Shown: positions 56,489 to 64,000 of the stretch, one piece after another
Position numbering within the stretch: the stretch's first letter is position 1
Layout of the letters: the number at the start of each line of letters is the position of its first letter
Origin: Planococcus donghaensis MPA1U2
Lineage (GTDB): Bacteria; Bacillota; Bacilli; Bacillales_A; Planococcaceae
Direction of reading: 5' to 3'
Assembly (NCBI RefSeq): GCF_000189395.1
Contig: NZ_AEPB01000032.1
Span: 124,001-188,000 of the forward strand
DNA length: 64,000 nt
The notes under the pieces: generated by a model
Databases searched by the model: none
What the model was told of the DNA's origin: nothing
What the model saw: the letters and a program-made list of their open reading frames with translations, nothing else
Position numbers and translations under genes: made by a program

Positions 56489-56589
56489 GAAAAGGAAATG
56501 TCGTATTGCTATTATTTCTACTAGCAATGGCTATTGGCTGGGGAATTGTTTACTGGTTTTTCTTCGCAGAAAATGTCATTAGCGGCTAA
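56485..56589 (+). CDS. Small membrane protein (34 aa) coupled to lysA
   Basis: ATG at 56485 overlaps the lysA stop codon (ATGA) and opens a 34-codon frame closed by TAA at 56589. The peptide starts MRKGN and is then a single strongly hydrophobic helix (LLLFLLAMAIGWGIVYWFFF) with a polar ending ENVISG, so a membrane peptide with its N-terminus inside is likely. It has no clear ribosome site of its own and would depend on coupling with lysA. It is not recognised. Evidence is the overlap and the composition. Confidence 0.55.
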   Translation: MRKGNVVLLLFLLAMAIGWGIVYWFFFAENVISG

Positions 56590-56600
56590 AAAAGGCTCTC

Positions 56601-56629
56601 TTGAGTTATCAGGAGATTTATAGTAGTAT
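56601..56629 (+). promoter_or_regulatory. Possible ribT promoter
   Basis: TTGAGT (56601-56606), a 17-bp spacer and TAGTAT (56624-56629), 40 bp before ribT. Moderate match. Confidence 0.45.
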
Positions 56630-56668
56630 GGTAAAAGCCGCTTTAAGACGAAAATGAGGGATTTAAAT

Positions 56669-57028
56669 ATGTTATTCAGATATAAGAAATCATTCGAAAA
56701 GATTGCAATGGGGCTAATGTCGTTTATGCCGAAAGAGCGAGAGCTGAAAAAACTTCAGCAAACCATGCATATTTATGAAGAAAATCCGGATTGGCAATTG
56801 TTCCTTTGGAAAAAAGAAGATGATTTTGTTGGGTTGTTAGGGCTGAAAGTAGAAGAAGAGTCATACACCATCCATCACATATCAGTAAATCCTTCACATC
56901 GTGGAGAAGGCATTGGTCATGAAATGATCGGGAAAATTCAAGATATGATGCAAGATCGAGAGATGCGTGCAACAGAAGAAACCGATGCTTTTCTAAAAAA
57001 ATGCCCAGTAAAAAAAGGCGACCTTTAA
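56669..57028 (+). CDS. ribT: GNAT-family acetyltransferase RibT
   Basis: A 119-residue GNAT protein starting MLFRYKKSFEKIAMGLMSFMP, as B. subtilis RibT does, with the acetyl-CoA loop RGEGIGHEM near 81-89. GAGGG precedes ATG 56669. In Bacillus ribT ends the ribDEAH operon with an FMN riboswitch upstream. Here no rib gene or riboswitch is next to it. Its reaction has not been established from sequence. Confidence 0.92.
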   Translation: MLFRYKKSFEKIAMGLMSFMPKERELKKLQQTMHIYEENPDWQLFLWKKEDDFVGLLGLKVEEESYTIHHISVNPSHRGEGIGHEMIGKIQDMMQDREMRATEETDAFLKKCPVKKGDL

Positions 57029-57052
57029 GTTAAAGGTTTCGCCTTTTTTTTT
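57014..57052. terminator. Bidirectional terminator between ribT and DUF309 gene
   Basis: AAAGGCGA-CTTTAA / TTAAAG-TTCGCCTTT with T9 on the plus side and A7 on the minus side. Includes the ribT stop. Confidence 0.85.
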
Positions 57053-57530
57053 GTTCGCGCAAACTAATGATTGAAGATCGATCACGAAGTCTGTGCTTAT
57101 GCATGAGGAAATAAGGATCTTGTTGTGGTAAAGGATTTTCGCTACAGTATGCCTCAACTGCTTTTTTCAACTCATCTGAAACTACAGGGATTTCCTGTAT
57201 AACAAAAGGTTTGCGTTCTGTAACGGCTTTTATCGAATACGTTAATATGCCAATCAGTTTTTCGTGATCAAACCCCTCGACCCATACGCCTCCTGGAGCT
57301 AACTTAACTTTGGCACGGATAAACGATCGCAGTGCACCGGGATAATTGCTTCTTCTCCAGTGGTACATACCGACGGCTAATTGGATCCAGCCGGTAAGAG
57401 GATGCATTTTATCTTTTGGTGCAACTAATTTCCAGTAGTCCTCGCCAACTTCATGACATTCAAAAAAATCTTTTTCGAGATTGAAATTAACGATGTACTG
57501 GATAAACAGTGGATGTTGAAGTGGATGCAT
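57030..57530 (-). CDS. DUF309 protein (YpuF-like)
   Basis: A 166-residue protein with the DUF309 signature DFFECHEVGEDYW (about 21-33) and a helical fold. AAGGGGATC precedes the ATG at 57530 on the minus strand. In B. subtilis ypuF lies between ribT and scpA on the same strand. Here it is at the same place but inverted. Function unknown. Confidence 0.88.
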   Translation of the reverse strand: MHPLQHPLFIQYIVNFNLEKDFFECHEVGEDYWKLVAPKDKMHPLTGWIQLAVGMYHWRRSNYPGALRSFIRAKVKLAPGGVWVEGFDHEKLIGILTYSIKAVTERKPFVIQEIPVVSDELKKAVEAYCSENPLPQQDPYFLMHKHRLRDRSSIISLREQKKRRNL

Positions 57531-57545
57531 TTTGATCCCCTTTCT

Positions 57546-57573
57546 ACTATAATAAAGAATAATTGCCCATCAA
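57546..57573 (-). promoter_or_regulatory. Promoter of the DUF309 gene
   Basis: Minus strand: TTGATG (57573-57568), a 16-bp spacer and TATAGT (57551-57546). Confidence 0.5.
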
Positions 57574-57613
57574 TCGGGATAAATGAGTATTTTAACAGTC
57601 AGGTGGTCTAGTT

Positions 57614-58387
57614 ATGTCTTATGAAGTGAAAGTAGAGGCCTTTGAAGGTCCTCTTGATTTATTATTGCATTTAATCCACCGTTTGGAAATTGATATTTAC
57701 GATATTCCAGTTTCACAGATTACTTCACAGTATATGGAACACATACGTGCGATGCAAGTCCTTGAACTAAATGAAGCGAGCGAATACCTTGTTATGGCGG
57801 CAACTTTACTTGCAATAAAAAGTAAAACGCTATTACCGGTTCATGAAGGAGAAATGGACGAAATTGAATATGAATTTGATGAACAGGACCCACGAGAAGA
57901 ATTGGTGTCTCGACTCATAGAATACCGAAAGTTCAAAGATGCTTCAGAAAATTTAAGAGAACTTGAAAGCAATCGTTCCATAATCTATACAAAAGCACCA
58001 ATGGATTTATCGGATATTCAAGTTGTTTTACCTGATGATCAAGTCAATCTAGAAGTAAATGCATACGATATGCTTGGGGCTTTTCAGAAAATGCTGCGTC
58101 GCAAGCAATTAAAAGCACCGCTATCAGCACGAATTGCCAGACAAGAGATTTCGATAAAGCAACAAATGACTTCCATTGTTGATCAGTTGAAATTGTCAAA
58201 AGGCCGTACATCTTTCAGTGATTTATTTCCTTCGGACGATAAGTCTGTGCTCGTTGTATCGTTTTTATCAATTTTGGAATTGATGAAGCGTCAAGTGGTT
58301 GCAGTAGAGCAGCAAAAGAATTTTACTGATTTGATGGTGGAACTCAGAAAGGACAAGTGGGAATATGAAGACGAATCTTTCGAGTAA
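57614..58387 (+). CDS. scpA: Segregation and condensation protein ScpA
   Basis: The kleisin of the SMC-ScpAB condensin. It has 257 residues: N-terminal domain with FEGPLDLLLHLI (SMC neck binding) and a C-terminal winged helix (VVSFLSILELMKR) that binds the SMC head. CAGGTGG lies before the ATG. It overlaps scpB by 23 bp. Confidence 0.96.
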   Translation: MSYEVKVEAFEGPLDLLLHLIHRLEIDIYDIPVSQITSQYMEHIRAMQVLELNEASEYLVMAATLLAIKSKTLLPVHEGEMDEIEYEFDEQDPREELVSRLIEYRKFKDASENLRELESNRSIIYTKAPMDLSDIQVVLPDDQVNLEVNAYDMLGAFQKMLRRKQLKAPLSARIARQEISIKQQMTSIVDQLKLSKGRTSFSDLFPSDDKSVLVVSFLSILELMKRQVVAVEQQKNFTDLMVELRKDKWEYEDESFE

Positions 58388-58955
58388 AATAGAGGCGTTA
58401 CTTTTTGTGGCAGGAGACGATGGTCTCACATTAAAGCAGCTTCAATTTTTAACAGAAGTTAGCGTAGAAGAATTACAAAAAGGTATTCACGAATTGGATG
58501 AAAGATACAACTCGTCCGTTAGTGGCATTGCACTAAAAGAATTAGCGGGTGTTTTTCAACTGGTTACAAAACAAGAAGTTGCTGAAACCATTCAAAAGCT
58601 AGTAGAAAACCCTACGGTTCAAGCTTTATCACAAGCTTCTTTAGAAGTATTAGCAATTATTGCTTATAAGCAACCTATTACGCGAGTAGAAGTAGAAGAC
58701 TTACGCGGGGTAAAGAGTGAAAAAGCGCTCCAAACCTTAACTGCTAAAGGGTTAGTTCAAGAAGCAGGTCGAGTAGAAGGAACAGGTCGCGCTATTTTAT
58801 ACGGGACAACAAAAGAGTTTCTAAATTATTTTGGGCTGAAAAATTTAGAAGAACTTCCTCCTTTACCAGAAGAAGCAGCAAATGACTTGGATGAAGATAC
58901 CGATCTTTTTATGACAAATTTTCAACAAACTTTTAAAGAAGAAGTAAACGTGTAA
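58365..58955 (+). CDS. scpB: Segregation and condensation protein ScpB
   Basis: The 196-residue dimeric partner of ScpA, with two winged-helix domains. Recognised segments are LSQASLEVLAIIAYKQPITR and VEGTGRAILYGTT. The ATG at 58365 is inside scpA, so translation is coupled. In B. subtilis dacB-spmA-spmB follow. Here a terminator and rluB follow. Confidence 0.96.
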   Translation: MKTNLSSKIEALLFVAGDDGLTLKQLQFLTEVSVEELQKGIHELDERYNSSVSGIALKELAGVFQLVTKQEVAETIQKLVENPTVQALSQASLEVLAIIAYKQPITRVEVEDLRGVKSEKALQTLTAKGLVQEAGRVEGTGRAILYGTTKEFLNYFGLKNLEELPPLPEEAANDLDEDTDLFMTNFQQTFKEEVNV

Positions 58956-58963
58956 GGTTTTCC

Positions 58964-58999
58964 AAGAAGACTGTGTTATTGACAGTCTTCTTTTCTTTT
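58964..58999 (+). terminator. Terminator after scpB
   Basis: AAGAAGACTGT / ACAGTCTTCTT with a 7-nt loop and T4CT4. Confidence 0.88.
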
Positions 59000-59163
59000 G
59001 AGCTTAGTGCTTCCGCTTTTTAAAGAAATGTGACATAATTCCGAGAGGAACGAACGGCATATCAAGTTATTGTAATATATTTGCAGTACTCGGCTAGATT
59101 AGTTGAAACACGTTTTATCTACCTAGTTGTAGCATCTGAACGACTCAGGTGCGTACGCTTTTC
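58999..59163 (+). repeat. Possible degenerate copy of the hairpin repeat
   Basis: Two tail-like motifs, CTTCCGCTTTTT ending 59021 and GTACGCTTTTC ending 59163, lie 142 bp apart, the first preceded by GAGCTTAGTG. The arms in between are no longer complementary, so this could be a decayed unit or chance. It occupies the spacer before rluB. Confidence 0.35.
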
Positions 59164-59192
59164 GAAAAAATACTAATGAGGTGAACTTATTT

Positions 59193-59924
59193 ATGGAAAG
59201 ATTACAAAAAGTACTTGCACATGCAGGCGTAGCATCAAGACGTAAATCGGAACAATTGATTTTGGACGGCAAAGTAAGAGTAAACGGTAAAACAATTAAA
59301 GAGCTGGGTGTAAAAGTATCCAACTCAGATAAAATCGAAGTTGAAGGCGTTCAGCTTGAAAAAGAGCAGAAAGTCTATCATTTATTGTATAAACCACGTG
59401 GCGTTATTTCCGCTGTTTCTGATGATAAAAACCGAAAAGTGGTAACCGACTTTTTCGAAGGAATTGAAAAACGTATTTATCCAGTGGGTCGTTTAGATTA
59501 CGATACGTCTGGATTATTAATCATGACAAACGACGGTGAATTTGCCAATATGCTTACGCACCCGAAATTTGAAATTGATAAAACGTATGTAGCACGTTTA
59601 AAAGGAATTCCTGAAAAAGACGATTTAAGAAAATTAGAGCGTGGCATCAAGTTAGAAGATGGCATGACTGCACCTGCTAAAGTGAAGCTATTGTCTGGTG
59701 ATAAAAAGACCGGTAAAGCAATTGTGCAAATTACTATTCACGAAGGAAGAAACCGTCAAGTTCGAAGAATGTTCGAGGCAATTGGTTACCCAGTTCAAAA
59801 ATTGAGCCGTGAACAATTTGCTTTCTTAACATTGCATGGTTTGAATGCTGGCGAATCACGTGAACTATCTGCTCACGAAGTGAAATTACTCCGCGTTCTA
59901 GCTGAAACGGGCAAGCGCGTCTAA
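59193..59924 (+). CDS. rluB: 23S rRNA pseudouridine synthase RluB
   Basis: A 243-residue protein: N-terminal S4 RNA-binding domain (MERLQKVLAHAGVASRRKSE) and RsuA-type pseudouridine synthase domain with catalytic Asp102 in GRLDYDTSGLL. GAGGTGA at 59178-59184 precedes ATG 59193. A GTG at 59181 lies in that site. Located before resA as in B. subtilis. Confidence 0.94.
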   Translation: MERLQKVLAHAGVASRRKSEQLILDGKVRVNGKTIKELGVKVSNSDKIEVEGVQLEKEQKVYHLLYKPRGVISAVSDDKNRKVVTDFFEGIEKRIYPVGRLDYDTSGLLIMTNDGEFANMLTHPKFEIDKTYVARLKGIPEKDDLRKLERGIKLEDGMTAPAKVKLLSGDKKTGKAIVQITIHEGRNRQVRRMFEAIGYPVQKLSREQFAFLTLHGLNAGESRELSAHEVKLLRVLAETGKRV

Positions 59925-59978
59925 TCGGCTAACGTTCACAAACCCTTCAAAACTCCCGATTTGTGACGGTTTAAACTT

Positions 59979-59987
59979 TGTTATAAT
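59979..59987 (+). promoter_or_regulatory. resA promoter
   Basis: Extended -10 TGTTATAAT (59979-59987), 36 bp before resA. TTTGTGAC at 59960-59967 resembles the TTTGTGA core reported for ResD binding, but overlaps where a -35 would be. Confidence 0.6.
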
Positions 59988-60023
59988 TAGGTTTGCGTAA
60001 GAAACCTCGAAGGGGGAACAGCT

Positions 60024-60584
60024 ATGGATGAAAAAGGTAAACAGAAAAAGAATAGCAAAAAACGAAAAAGAGCTGTGATGCGAACGACTATCTTAGCGAT
60101 TTTAATAGCTGCAATTGGCTATACAATTTATAACAGTGCGACAGCAGAAGATGTTACGGTACTAAAAGTTGGTGACAAAGCACCTAATTTTGCCTTAGTA
60201 GATCTTGAAGGTAACGACCATAAATTGTCTGATTACGAAGGACAAGGTGTGTTTTTGAATTTCTGGGGAACATGGTGTAAACCATGTGCAAAAGAAATGC
60301 CGGCGATGGATCGTCAATACGAGGTGTTCTCGAACGAAGGAGTTCAAGTGCTCGCAGTAAATATTGCTCAATCAGATTTTGAAGTCCAATCTTTTGCTGA
60401 TCAATACGGCTTGTCTTTCCCAGTAGTGATTGATAAAACAAAAAGTGTGATGACGGCTTATAACATAAGGCCATTGCCGACCACAGTGCTTGTGAATCCA
60501 GAAGGAAACATTCAGCGCATCATTACAGGTGAAATGACAGAACAGGATATTGAAGGCTTTATGGAAGAAATCAAACCTGACTAA
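60024..60584 (+). CDS. resA: Thiol-disulfide oxidoreductase ResA
   Basis: Reduces the cysteines of apocytochrome c outside the membrane so that haem can attach. It has 186 residues, a basic N-terminus, one membrane anchor (about 20-38), and a thioredoxin fold with the active-site WCKPC (Cys85, Cys88). AAGGGGGA precedes the ATG. First gene of resABC. Confidence 0.96.
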   Translation: MDEKGKQKKNSKKRKRAVMRTTILAILIAAIGYTIYNSATAEDVTVLKVGDKAPNFALVDLEGNDHKLSDYEGQGVFLNFWGTWCKPCAKEMPAMDRQYEVFSNEGVQVLAVNIAQSDFEVQSFADQYGLSFPVVIDKTKSVMTAYNIRPLPTTVLVNPEGNIQRIITGEMTEQDIEGFMEEIKPD

Positions 60585-60597
60585 GGAGATTTTTTGG

Positions 60598-62256
60598 ATG
60601 GAAAAATTGCAATGTCAATGCGGTCACGTAAACCCGCCCGGCACGAAACTTTGCGAATCGTGTGGGCGGTCTTTGACTGAAAAAGAACAAAATAGCAAAC
60701 TGGTCGACATGCGTTATGAAGGAACAGCAAGACGTTCACAAACGTATAACAAATCTATTATCGATAAAGTATGGAACTTTTTCTCGAGCGTTAAAGTCGG
60801 GGTTGGGATTATTGTCTTCTTGCTAGTAGCTGCGGCTATCGGAACAATTTTGCCTCAAAAGGCATTTGTTCCTGCTAATACAGAAGCAACGATTAAAGAT
60901 TACTACGCTGATACGTATGGTGTAGTTGGTCAAATTTATCATGCACTTGGTTTCCACGATTTATACAGTTCATTTTGGTTTATTATTTTAGTGGGAATGT
61001 TAGCTATATCATTGATTATTGCTAGTTTGGACCGTTTTGTTCCTCTTTATAAATCATTGAAAAACCAACGTGTTTTGCGTCATCCAAGCTTTATGGGCAA
61101 GCAGCGAATTTACGCTGAAGGACCAGGAGCCGAAGATACGCTAAAAAAAGCAGAAGAAAAATTAACCGAATTGAAATACAAAGTCCGTACAGATAAAAAT
61201 GGCTTATTAGCTGAAAAAGGTCGTTTTTCTAGATGGGGTCCGTATGTTAATCACATCGGACTTATCATCTTTTTGTTTGGGGTTATGTTACGTATGATGC
61301 CAGGATTTTATATTGATGAAAGTCTTTGGATCCGTGAAGGTGAAACAAGAGCAATACCAGAAGTGCCTGGTTATTACTTAGAAAACAAAAACTTCGAACT
61401 TGAAAATTATTCAGGTGAAGGCGGAGAAGAAATCTTTGGGGAAGCTTTAGACCGTGTCGGTACAGTAGCGAAAAACTACCAAACAGACATTGTGTTGTAC
61501 AAAAAGAAAGAAGACGCTTTACCGGGTGCAGTTGATGGACAAGAAGTTGTGAAAGAATACCCAATTCGTGTAAATCAGCCCTTAAAATTTGATGGGTATG
61601 CTATTTATCAAATGGACTTCCGTCTAGATGAACTAAAAGCAATGACGTTCTCGTTTATTAATAAAGAGACAGAAGACTCTTTCGGTGAATTAACCATTGA
61701 TTTGATTGATCCGAAAAAAGATTATGAGCTTGATAATGGCTATTCGGTTAAATTGATTGGTTATTATCCGGATTTTTCAGGATTTGAAAATGGTGAACCG
61801 CAAACGGCAACACCATTACCAAACAATCCTGGCTTTTTAGTGAAGTTGTTTACTCCAGAAACACCAGAGGGAGAAACAAGTTTTATAACCATACAAAATA
61901 CGGTTGAGCCTTTAGGTGAAAACGACTATAAACTAGCTTTCCAAAGTGTTGAAACGCGTGATGTTTCAGGTTTAACAGTTCGTAAAGACAGCACCTTGCC
62001 GATTCTTGGCCTTGGCGGTTTAATCTTTATGATAGGTGTAGCTCAAGGGATGTATTTTAATCACCGTCGATTTTGGATTCAGCAAAAAACTGACGGCACC
62101 ATTTTACTAGCCGGTCATACCAACAAAAACTGGTTCGGCTTGAAAAAAGATTTAAACCAAGTTGTTGAATATGCATCATTGCCCGCATACACAGATCAGC
62201 AAGATGAAATCGATAAACAAGAGAAAGCGGAAAAGGAAGGTGAAGTATTGTCATGA
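60598..62256 (+). CDS. resB: Cytochrome c maturation protein ResB
   Basis: A 552-residue membrane protein of the system II haem-transport pair ResB-ResC. The N-terminus carries four Cys in a small zinc-ribbon pattern ([19 protein letters not shown], about 5-23), then membrane helices near 60, 130 and 225 and a large extracytoplasmic domain (about 250-480) before the last helix near 470. AAGGAGA is eight bases before ATG 60598. Overlaps resC by 4 bp. Confidence 0.94.
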   Translation: MEKLQCQCGHVNPPGTKLCESCGRSLTEKEQNSKLVDMRYEGTARRSQTYNKSIIDKVWNFFSSVKVGVGIIVFLLVAAAIGTILPQKAFVPANTEATIKDYYADTYGVVGQIYHALGFHDLYSSFWFIILVGMLAISLIIASLDRFVPLYKSLKNQRVLRHPSFMGKQRIYAEGPGAEDTLKKAEEKLTELKYKVRTDKNGLLAEKGRFSRWGPYVNHIGLIIFLFGVMLRMMPGFYIDESLWIREGETRAIPEVPGYYLENKNFELENYSGEGGEEIFGEALDRVGTVAKNYQTDIVLYKKKEDALPGAVDGQEVVKEYPIRVNQPLKFDGYAIYQMDFRLDELKAMTFSFINKETEDSFGELTIDLIDPKKDYELDNGYSVKLIGYYPDFSGFENGEPQTATPLPNNPGFLVKLFTPETPEGETSFITIQNTVEPLGENDYKLAFQSVETRDVSGLTVRKDSTLPILGLGGLIFMIGVAQGMYFNHRRFWIQQKTDGTILLAGHTNKNWFGLKKDLNQVVEYASLPAYTDQQDEIDKQEKAEKEGEVLS

Positions 62257-63437
62257 CGTTAGCTGAAATAAGTTCAAATTTATTATATGTAGCCTTTGTC
62301 GCTTATCTTATTGCAACATTTATTTTTGGGGGAGCGGTTAAAGGAAATAAAGAAGGTACGTTTAAATCTGAATCGCGATGGGGTAAAGTGGCTATTACGA
62401 TTACTCTAATTGGCTTTGCTGCCAATCTTGGTTATTTCTTTACGAGATGGGGAGCAACTGGCCATGCGCCACTTAGTAATATGTTCGAGTTTACAACGGC
62501 ATTCGGGATGACGTTAGTGGGCGGATTTATCATTTTGTATTTCTTGTACAAAACGCCTGTATTGGGTATGATCGTCTTGCCTGTTGCTTTGTTAATCATC
62601 GCATTTGCTAGCATGTTCCCAAGCGAAGTGAGTCCACTTATTCCAGCGCTTCAAACAAACTGGTTAGCGATTCATGTCAGCACAGTGGTTATTGCAGAAG
62701 GAATTTTAGCAATCAGTGCAGCAGCTGGTTTGATTTATTTATTAAAAGTAGTAGATCTTACGAAAAAATCTAAGCAACGTATGGGTTTAGAAGCTATTAT
62801 GTATTCGCTTGTGTTAGTACTTGGATTTGTCATCGCAAGTAGCTTTTTCTCCCTAACAGGATATGAAGCTGAATTTACTTATGTAGATAAAGAAGCCAAA
62901 GATGCCGCTGTGACATACACAATGCCACCAATTTTCGGCATGAACGAGTATGTTGCTTTAACGGATGACGCTATGACACCACTTGTCGAAATGCCTGCGA
63001 TTGTTCATGCAGGAAAATTGACAACTGTTACATGGTCAATTCTATTCGGTACGGTTCTTTATTGGTTGATTCGTTTGGTTTTCAGAAAACGGATTGCCGC
63101 GATTCTAAAACCATTTGTTAAAAACGTCAACATCCAATTGATGGATGAAATCGGTTATCGTGCTGTAATTATTGGTTTCCCAGTGTTTACATTGGGTGCG
63201 TTAATATTCGCCATGATTTGGGCGCAAATTGCTTGGTCTCGTTTCTGGGGCTGGGACCCGAAAGAAGTATGGGCTTTAATCACATGGTTATTCTATGCTG
63301 CATACTTGCATTTACGTTTAGGCAAAGGGTGGCAAGGTGAAAAATCTGCATGGTTAGCTGTGCTGGGCTTTATCATCATCATGTTTAACTTAGTTGCAGT
63401 AAACTTAATAATCGCCGGGTTGCATTCTTACGCATAA
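62253..63437 (+). CDS. resC: Cytochrome c maturation protein ResC
   Basis: The haem-handling partner of ResB. It has 394 residues, about eight membrane helices and the tryptophan-rich haem motif [14 protein letters not shown] beginning near 332, with flanking His residues. ATGA overlap with the resB stop gives translational coupling. Confidence 0.95.
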   Translation: MTLAEISSNLLYVAFVAYLIATFIFGGAVKGNKEGTFKSESRWGKVAITITLIGFAANLGYFFTRWGATGHAPLSNMFEFTTAFGMTLVGGFIILYFLYKTPVLGMIVLPVALLIIAFASMFPSEVSPLIPALQTNWLAIHVSTVVIAEGILAISAAAGLIYLLKVVDLTKKSKQRMGLEAIMYSLVLVLGFVIASSFFSLTGYEAEFTYVDKEAKDAAVTYTMPPIFGMNEYVALTDDAMTPLVEMPAIVHAGKLTTVTWSILFGTVLYWLIRLVFRKRIAAILKPFVKNVNIQLMDEIGYRAVIIGFPVFTLGALIFAMIWAQIAWSRFWGWDPKEVWALITWLFYAAYLHLRLGKGWQGEKSAWLAVLGFIIIMFNLVAVNLIIAGLHSYA

Positions 63438-63441
63438 CAAG

Positions 63442-63476
63442 CAGGCCTTTTCCGGTAACGGAAAAGGCCTTTTATT
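63442..63476 (+). terminator. Terminator after resC
   Basis: AGGCCTTTTCCG / CGGAAAAGGCCT with a 4-nt loop and T4ATTTT. It separates resABC from resD. Confidence 0.88.
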
Positions 63477-63479
63477 TTG

Positions 63480-63513
63480 GTCTAGTCTTCAACGCACGCT
63501 TACACTTTTCTTT
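63480..63513 (+). repeat. Possible degenerate tail of the hairpin repeat
   Basis: GTCTAG followed by CGCTTACACTTTTCTTTA is like the head and tail motifs of the repeat family, but without arms. Weak resemblance. Confidence 0.3.
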
Positions 63514-63572
63514 ATTTTTAATAAGGTTATCGGTACAATGAGACATAACAGTAGAAAGTTGGAGGGGTTAGG

Positions 63573-64000
63573 ATGTCAGAGGAAATTACGGTTTTAGTAG
63601 TAGACGATGAGGAACGAATTCGGCGATTGTTAAAAATGTATTTAGAGCGAGAAGGATATGTAGTGGAAGAAGCTGAAAATGGCGTTCAAGCATTAGATAT
63701 GGCACTTGAAAAAGACTATCATTGTATCTTGCTTGATCTGATGATGCCTGAAAAAGATGGCGTTGCTGTTGCTACAGAATTACGCGAAACGAAAATGACA
63801 CCGATTATTATGCTCACTGCTAAAGGAGAAGAAGCTAACCGAGTGGAAGGCTTTGAAGCTGGAGCAGATGATTACATTGTAAAACCATTTAGCCCGAGAG
63901 AAGTGGTTTTACGAGTTAAAGCGATATTGAGACGTTCAGCTGCGTATTCACCAATTTCCAATTCAACGGCTTCAAAAGACTTGGTAGTTTTCCCACACTT
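63573..64000 (+). CDS. resD: Response regulator ResD (partial, runs off the window)
   Basis: The N-terminal 142 codons of an OmpR/PhoB-type regulator. The receiver domain shows the acidic pair DDE (11-13), phosphorylated Asp55 in LLDLMMP, Thr in MLTAKG and Lys in VKPFSP. The DNA-binding domain is cut off by the end of the window. TTGGAGGGG precedes ATG 63573. In B. subtilis ResD-ResE controls aerobic/anaerobic respiration and the resABC region. Confidence 0.93.
   Translation, partial: MSEEITVLVVDDEERIRRLLKMYLEREGYVVEEAENGVQALDMALEKDYHCILLDLMMPEKDGVAVATELRETKMTPIIMLTAKGEEANRVEGFEAGADDYIVKPFSPREVVLRVKAILRRSAAYSPISNSTASKDLVVFPH

Overview
The window is chromosomal DNA from a low-to-moderate GC Gram-positive of the order Bacillales. 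Protein sequences and gene order resemble Bacillus subtilis, but the gaps and the intergenic repeats point to a non-sporulating member of the Planococcaceae (Planococcus or a close relative). This placement is inferred from synteny and remembered protein families, not from a search. All but a few genes are recognisable housekeeping genes. No rRNA, tRNA, CRISPR array, prophage or intact insertion sequence is visible.

Layout. (1) 1-6.7 kb: tail of pnpA, M16 peptidase mlpA, asd, rnjB, ftsK. (2) 6.8-12.5 kb: a GntR/UTRA regulator followed by a complete nucleoside-type ABC importer (lipoprotein, double ATPase, two permeases). (3) 12.8-21 kb: ymfF-ymfH-ymfI, ymfK, the RodZ-like ymfM, pgsA, cinA, recA. 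(4) 21-31.4 kb: rny, ymdB, a remnant of miaB, ricA, mutS-mutL, an alpha/beta hydrolase, miaA, hfq. (5) 31.5-38 kb: rhodanese protein, a TRIC/YvgT-like membrane protein, ynbB, glnR-glnA, then a low-GC gap and three small unknown genes plus a methyltransferase. (6) 38-43 kb: divergent lexA / yneA-yneB-ynzC SOS locus, tkt, yneF. (7) 43-50.3 kb: YqkD-like hydrolase, HMG-CoA lyase, thiolase, a DUF3886 protein, a secreted SLH-domain phosphoesterase, an aldo/keto reductase. (8) 50.3-59 kb: nudF, fur, xerD, deoB, pdp, lysA, a 34-codon membrane ORF, ribT, a DUF309 protein, scpA-scpB. (9) 59-64 kb: rluB and the resA-resB-resC cytochrome c maturation genes, ending inside resD.

The sporulation genes that sit at these positions in B. 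subtilis (spoVFAB, spoVS, cotE, dacF-spoIIA-sigF/spoVA, spmAB) are all missing from their slots. So are dapGA, tepA, pupG and ribDEAH. Only the final part of miaB is left, with a stop codon in it.

The most unusual structure is a family of intergenic hairpin elements of 122-124 bp (12.47-12.74, 24.50-24.66 and 31.37-31.53 kb). Paired arms change together between copies while a terminal tail (CGCTTTTCT) and a small apical loop are kept. Each locus starts with an extra partial copy of the tail.

Regulation visible in the sequence includes LexA boxes at recA, lexA and yneA, tandem GlnR boxes at glnRA, a PerR/Fur-like box at fur, and a palindrome downstream of the promoter of the GntR-importer operon.
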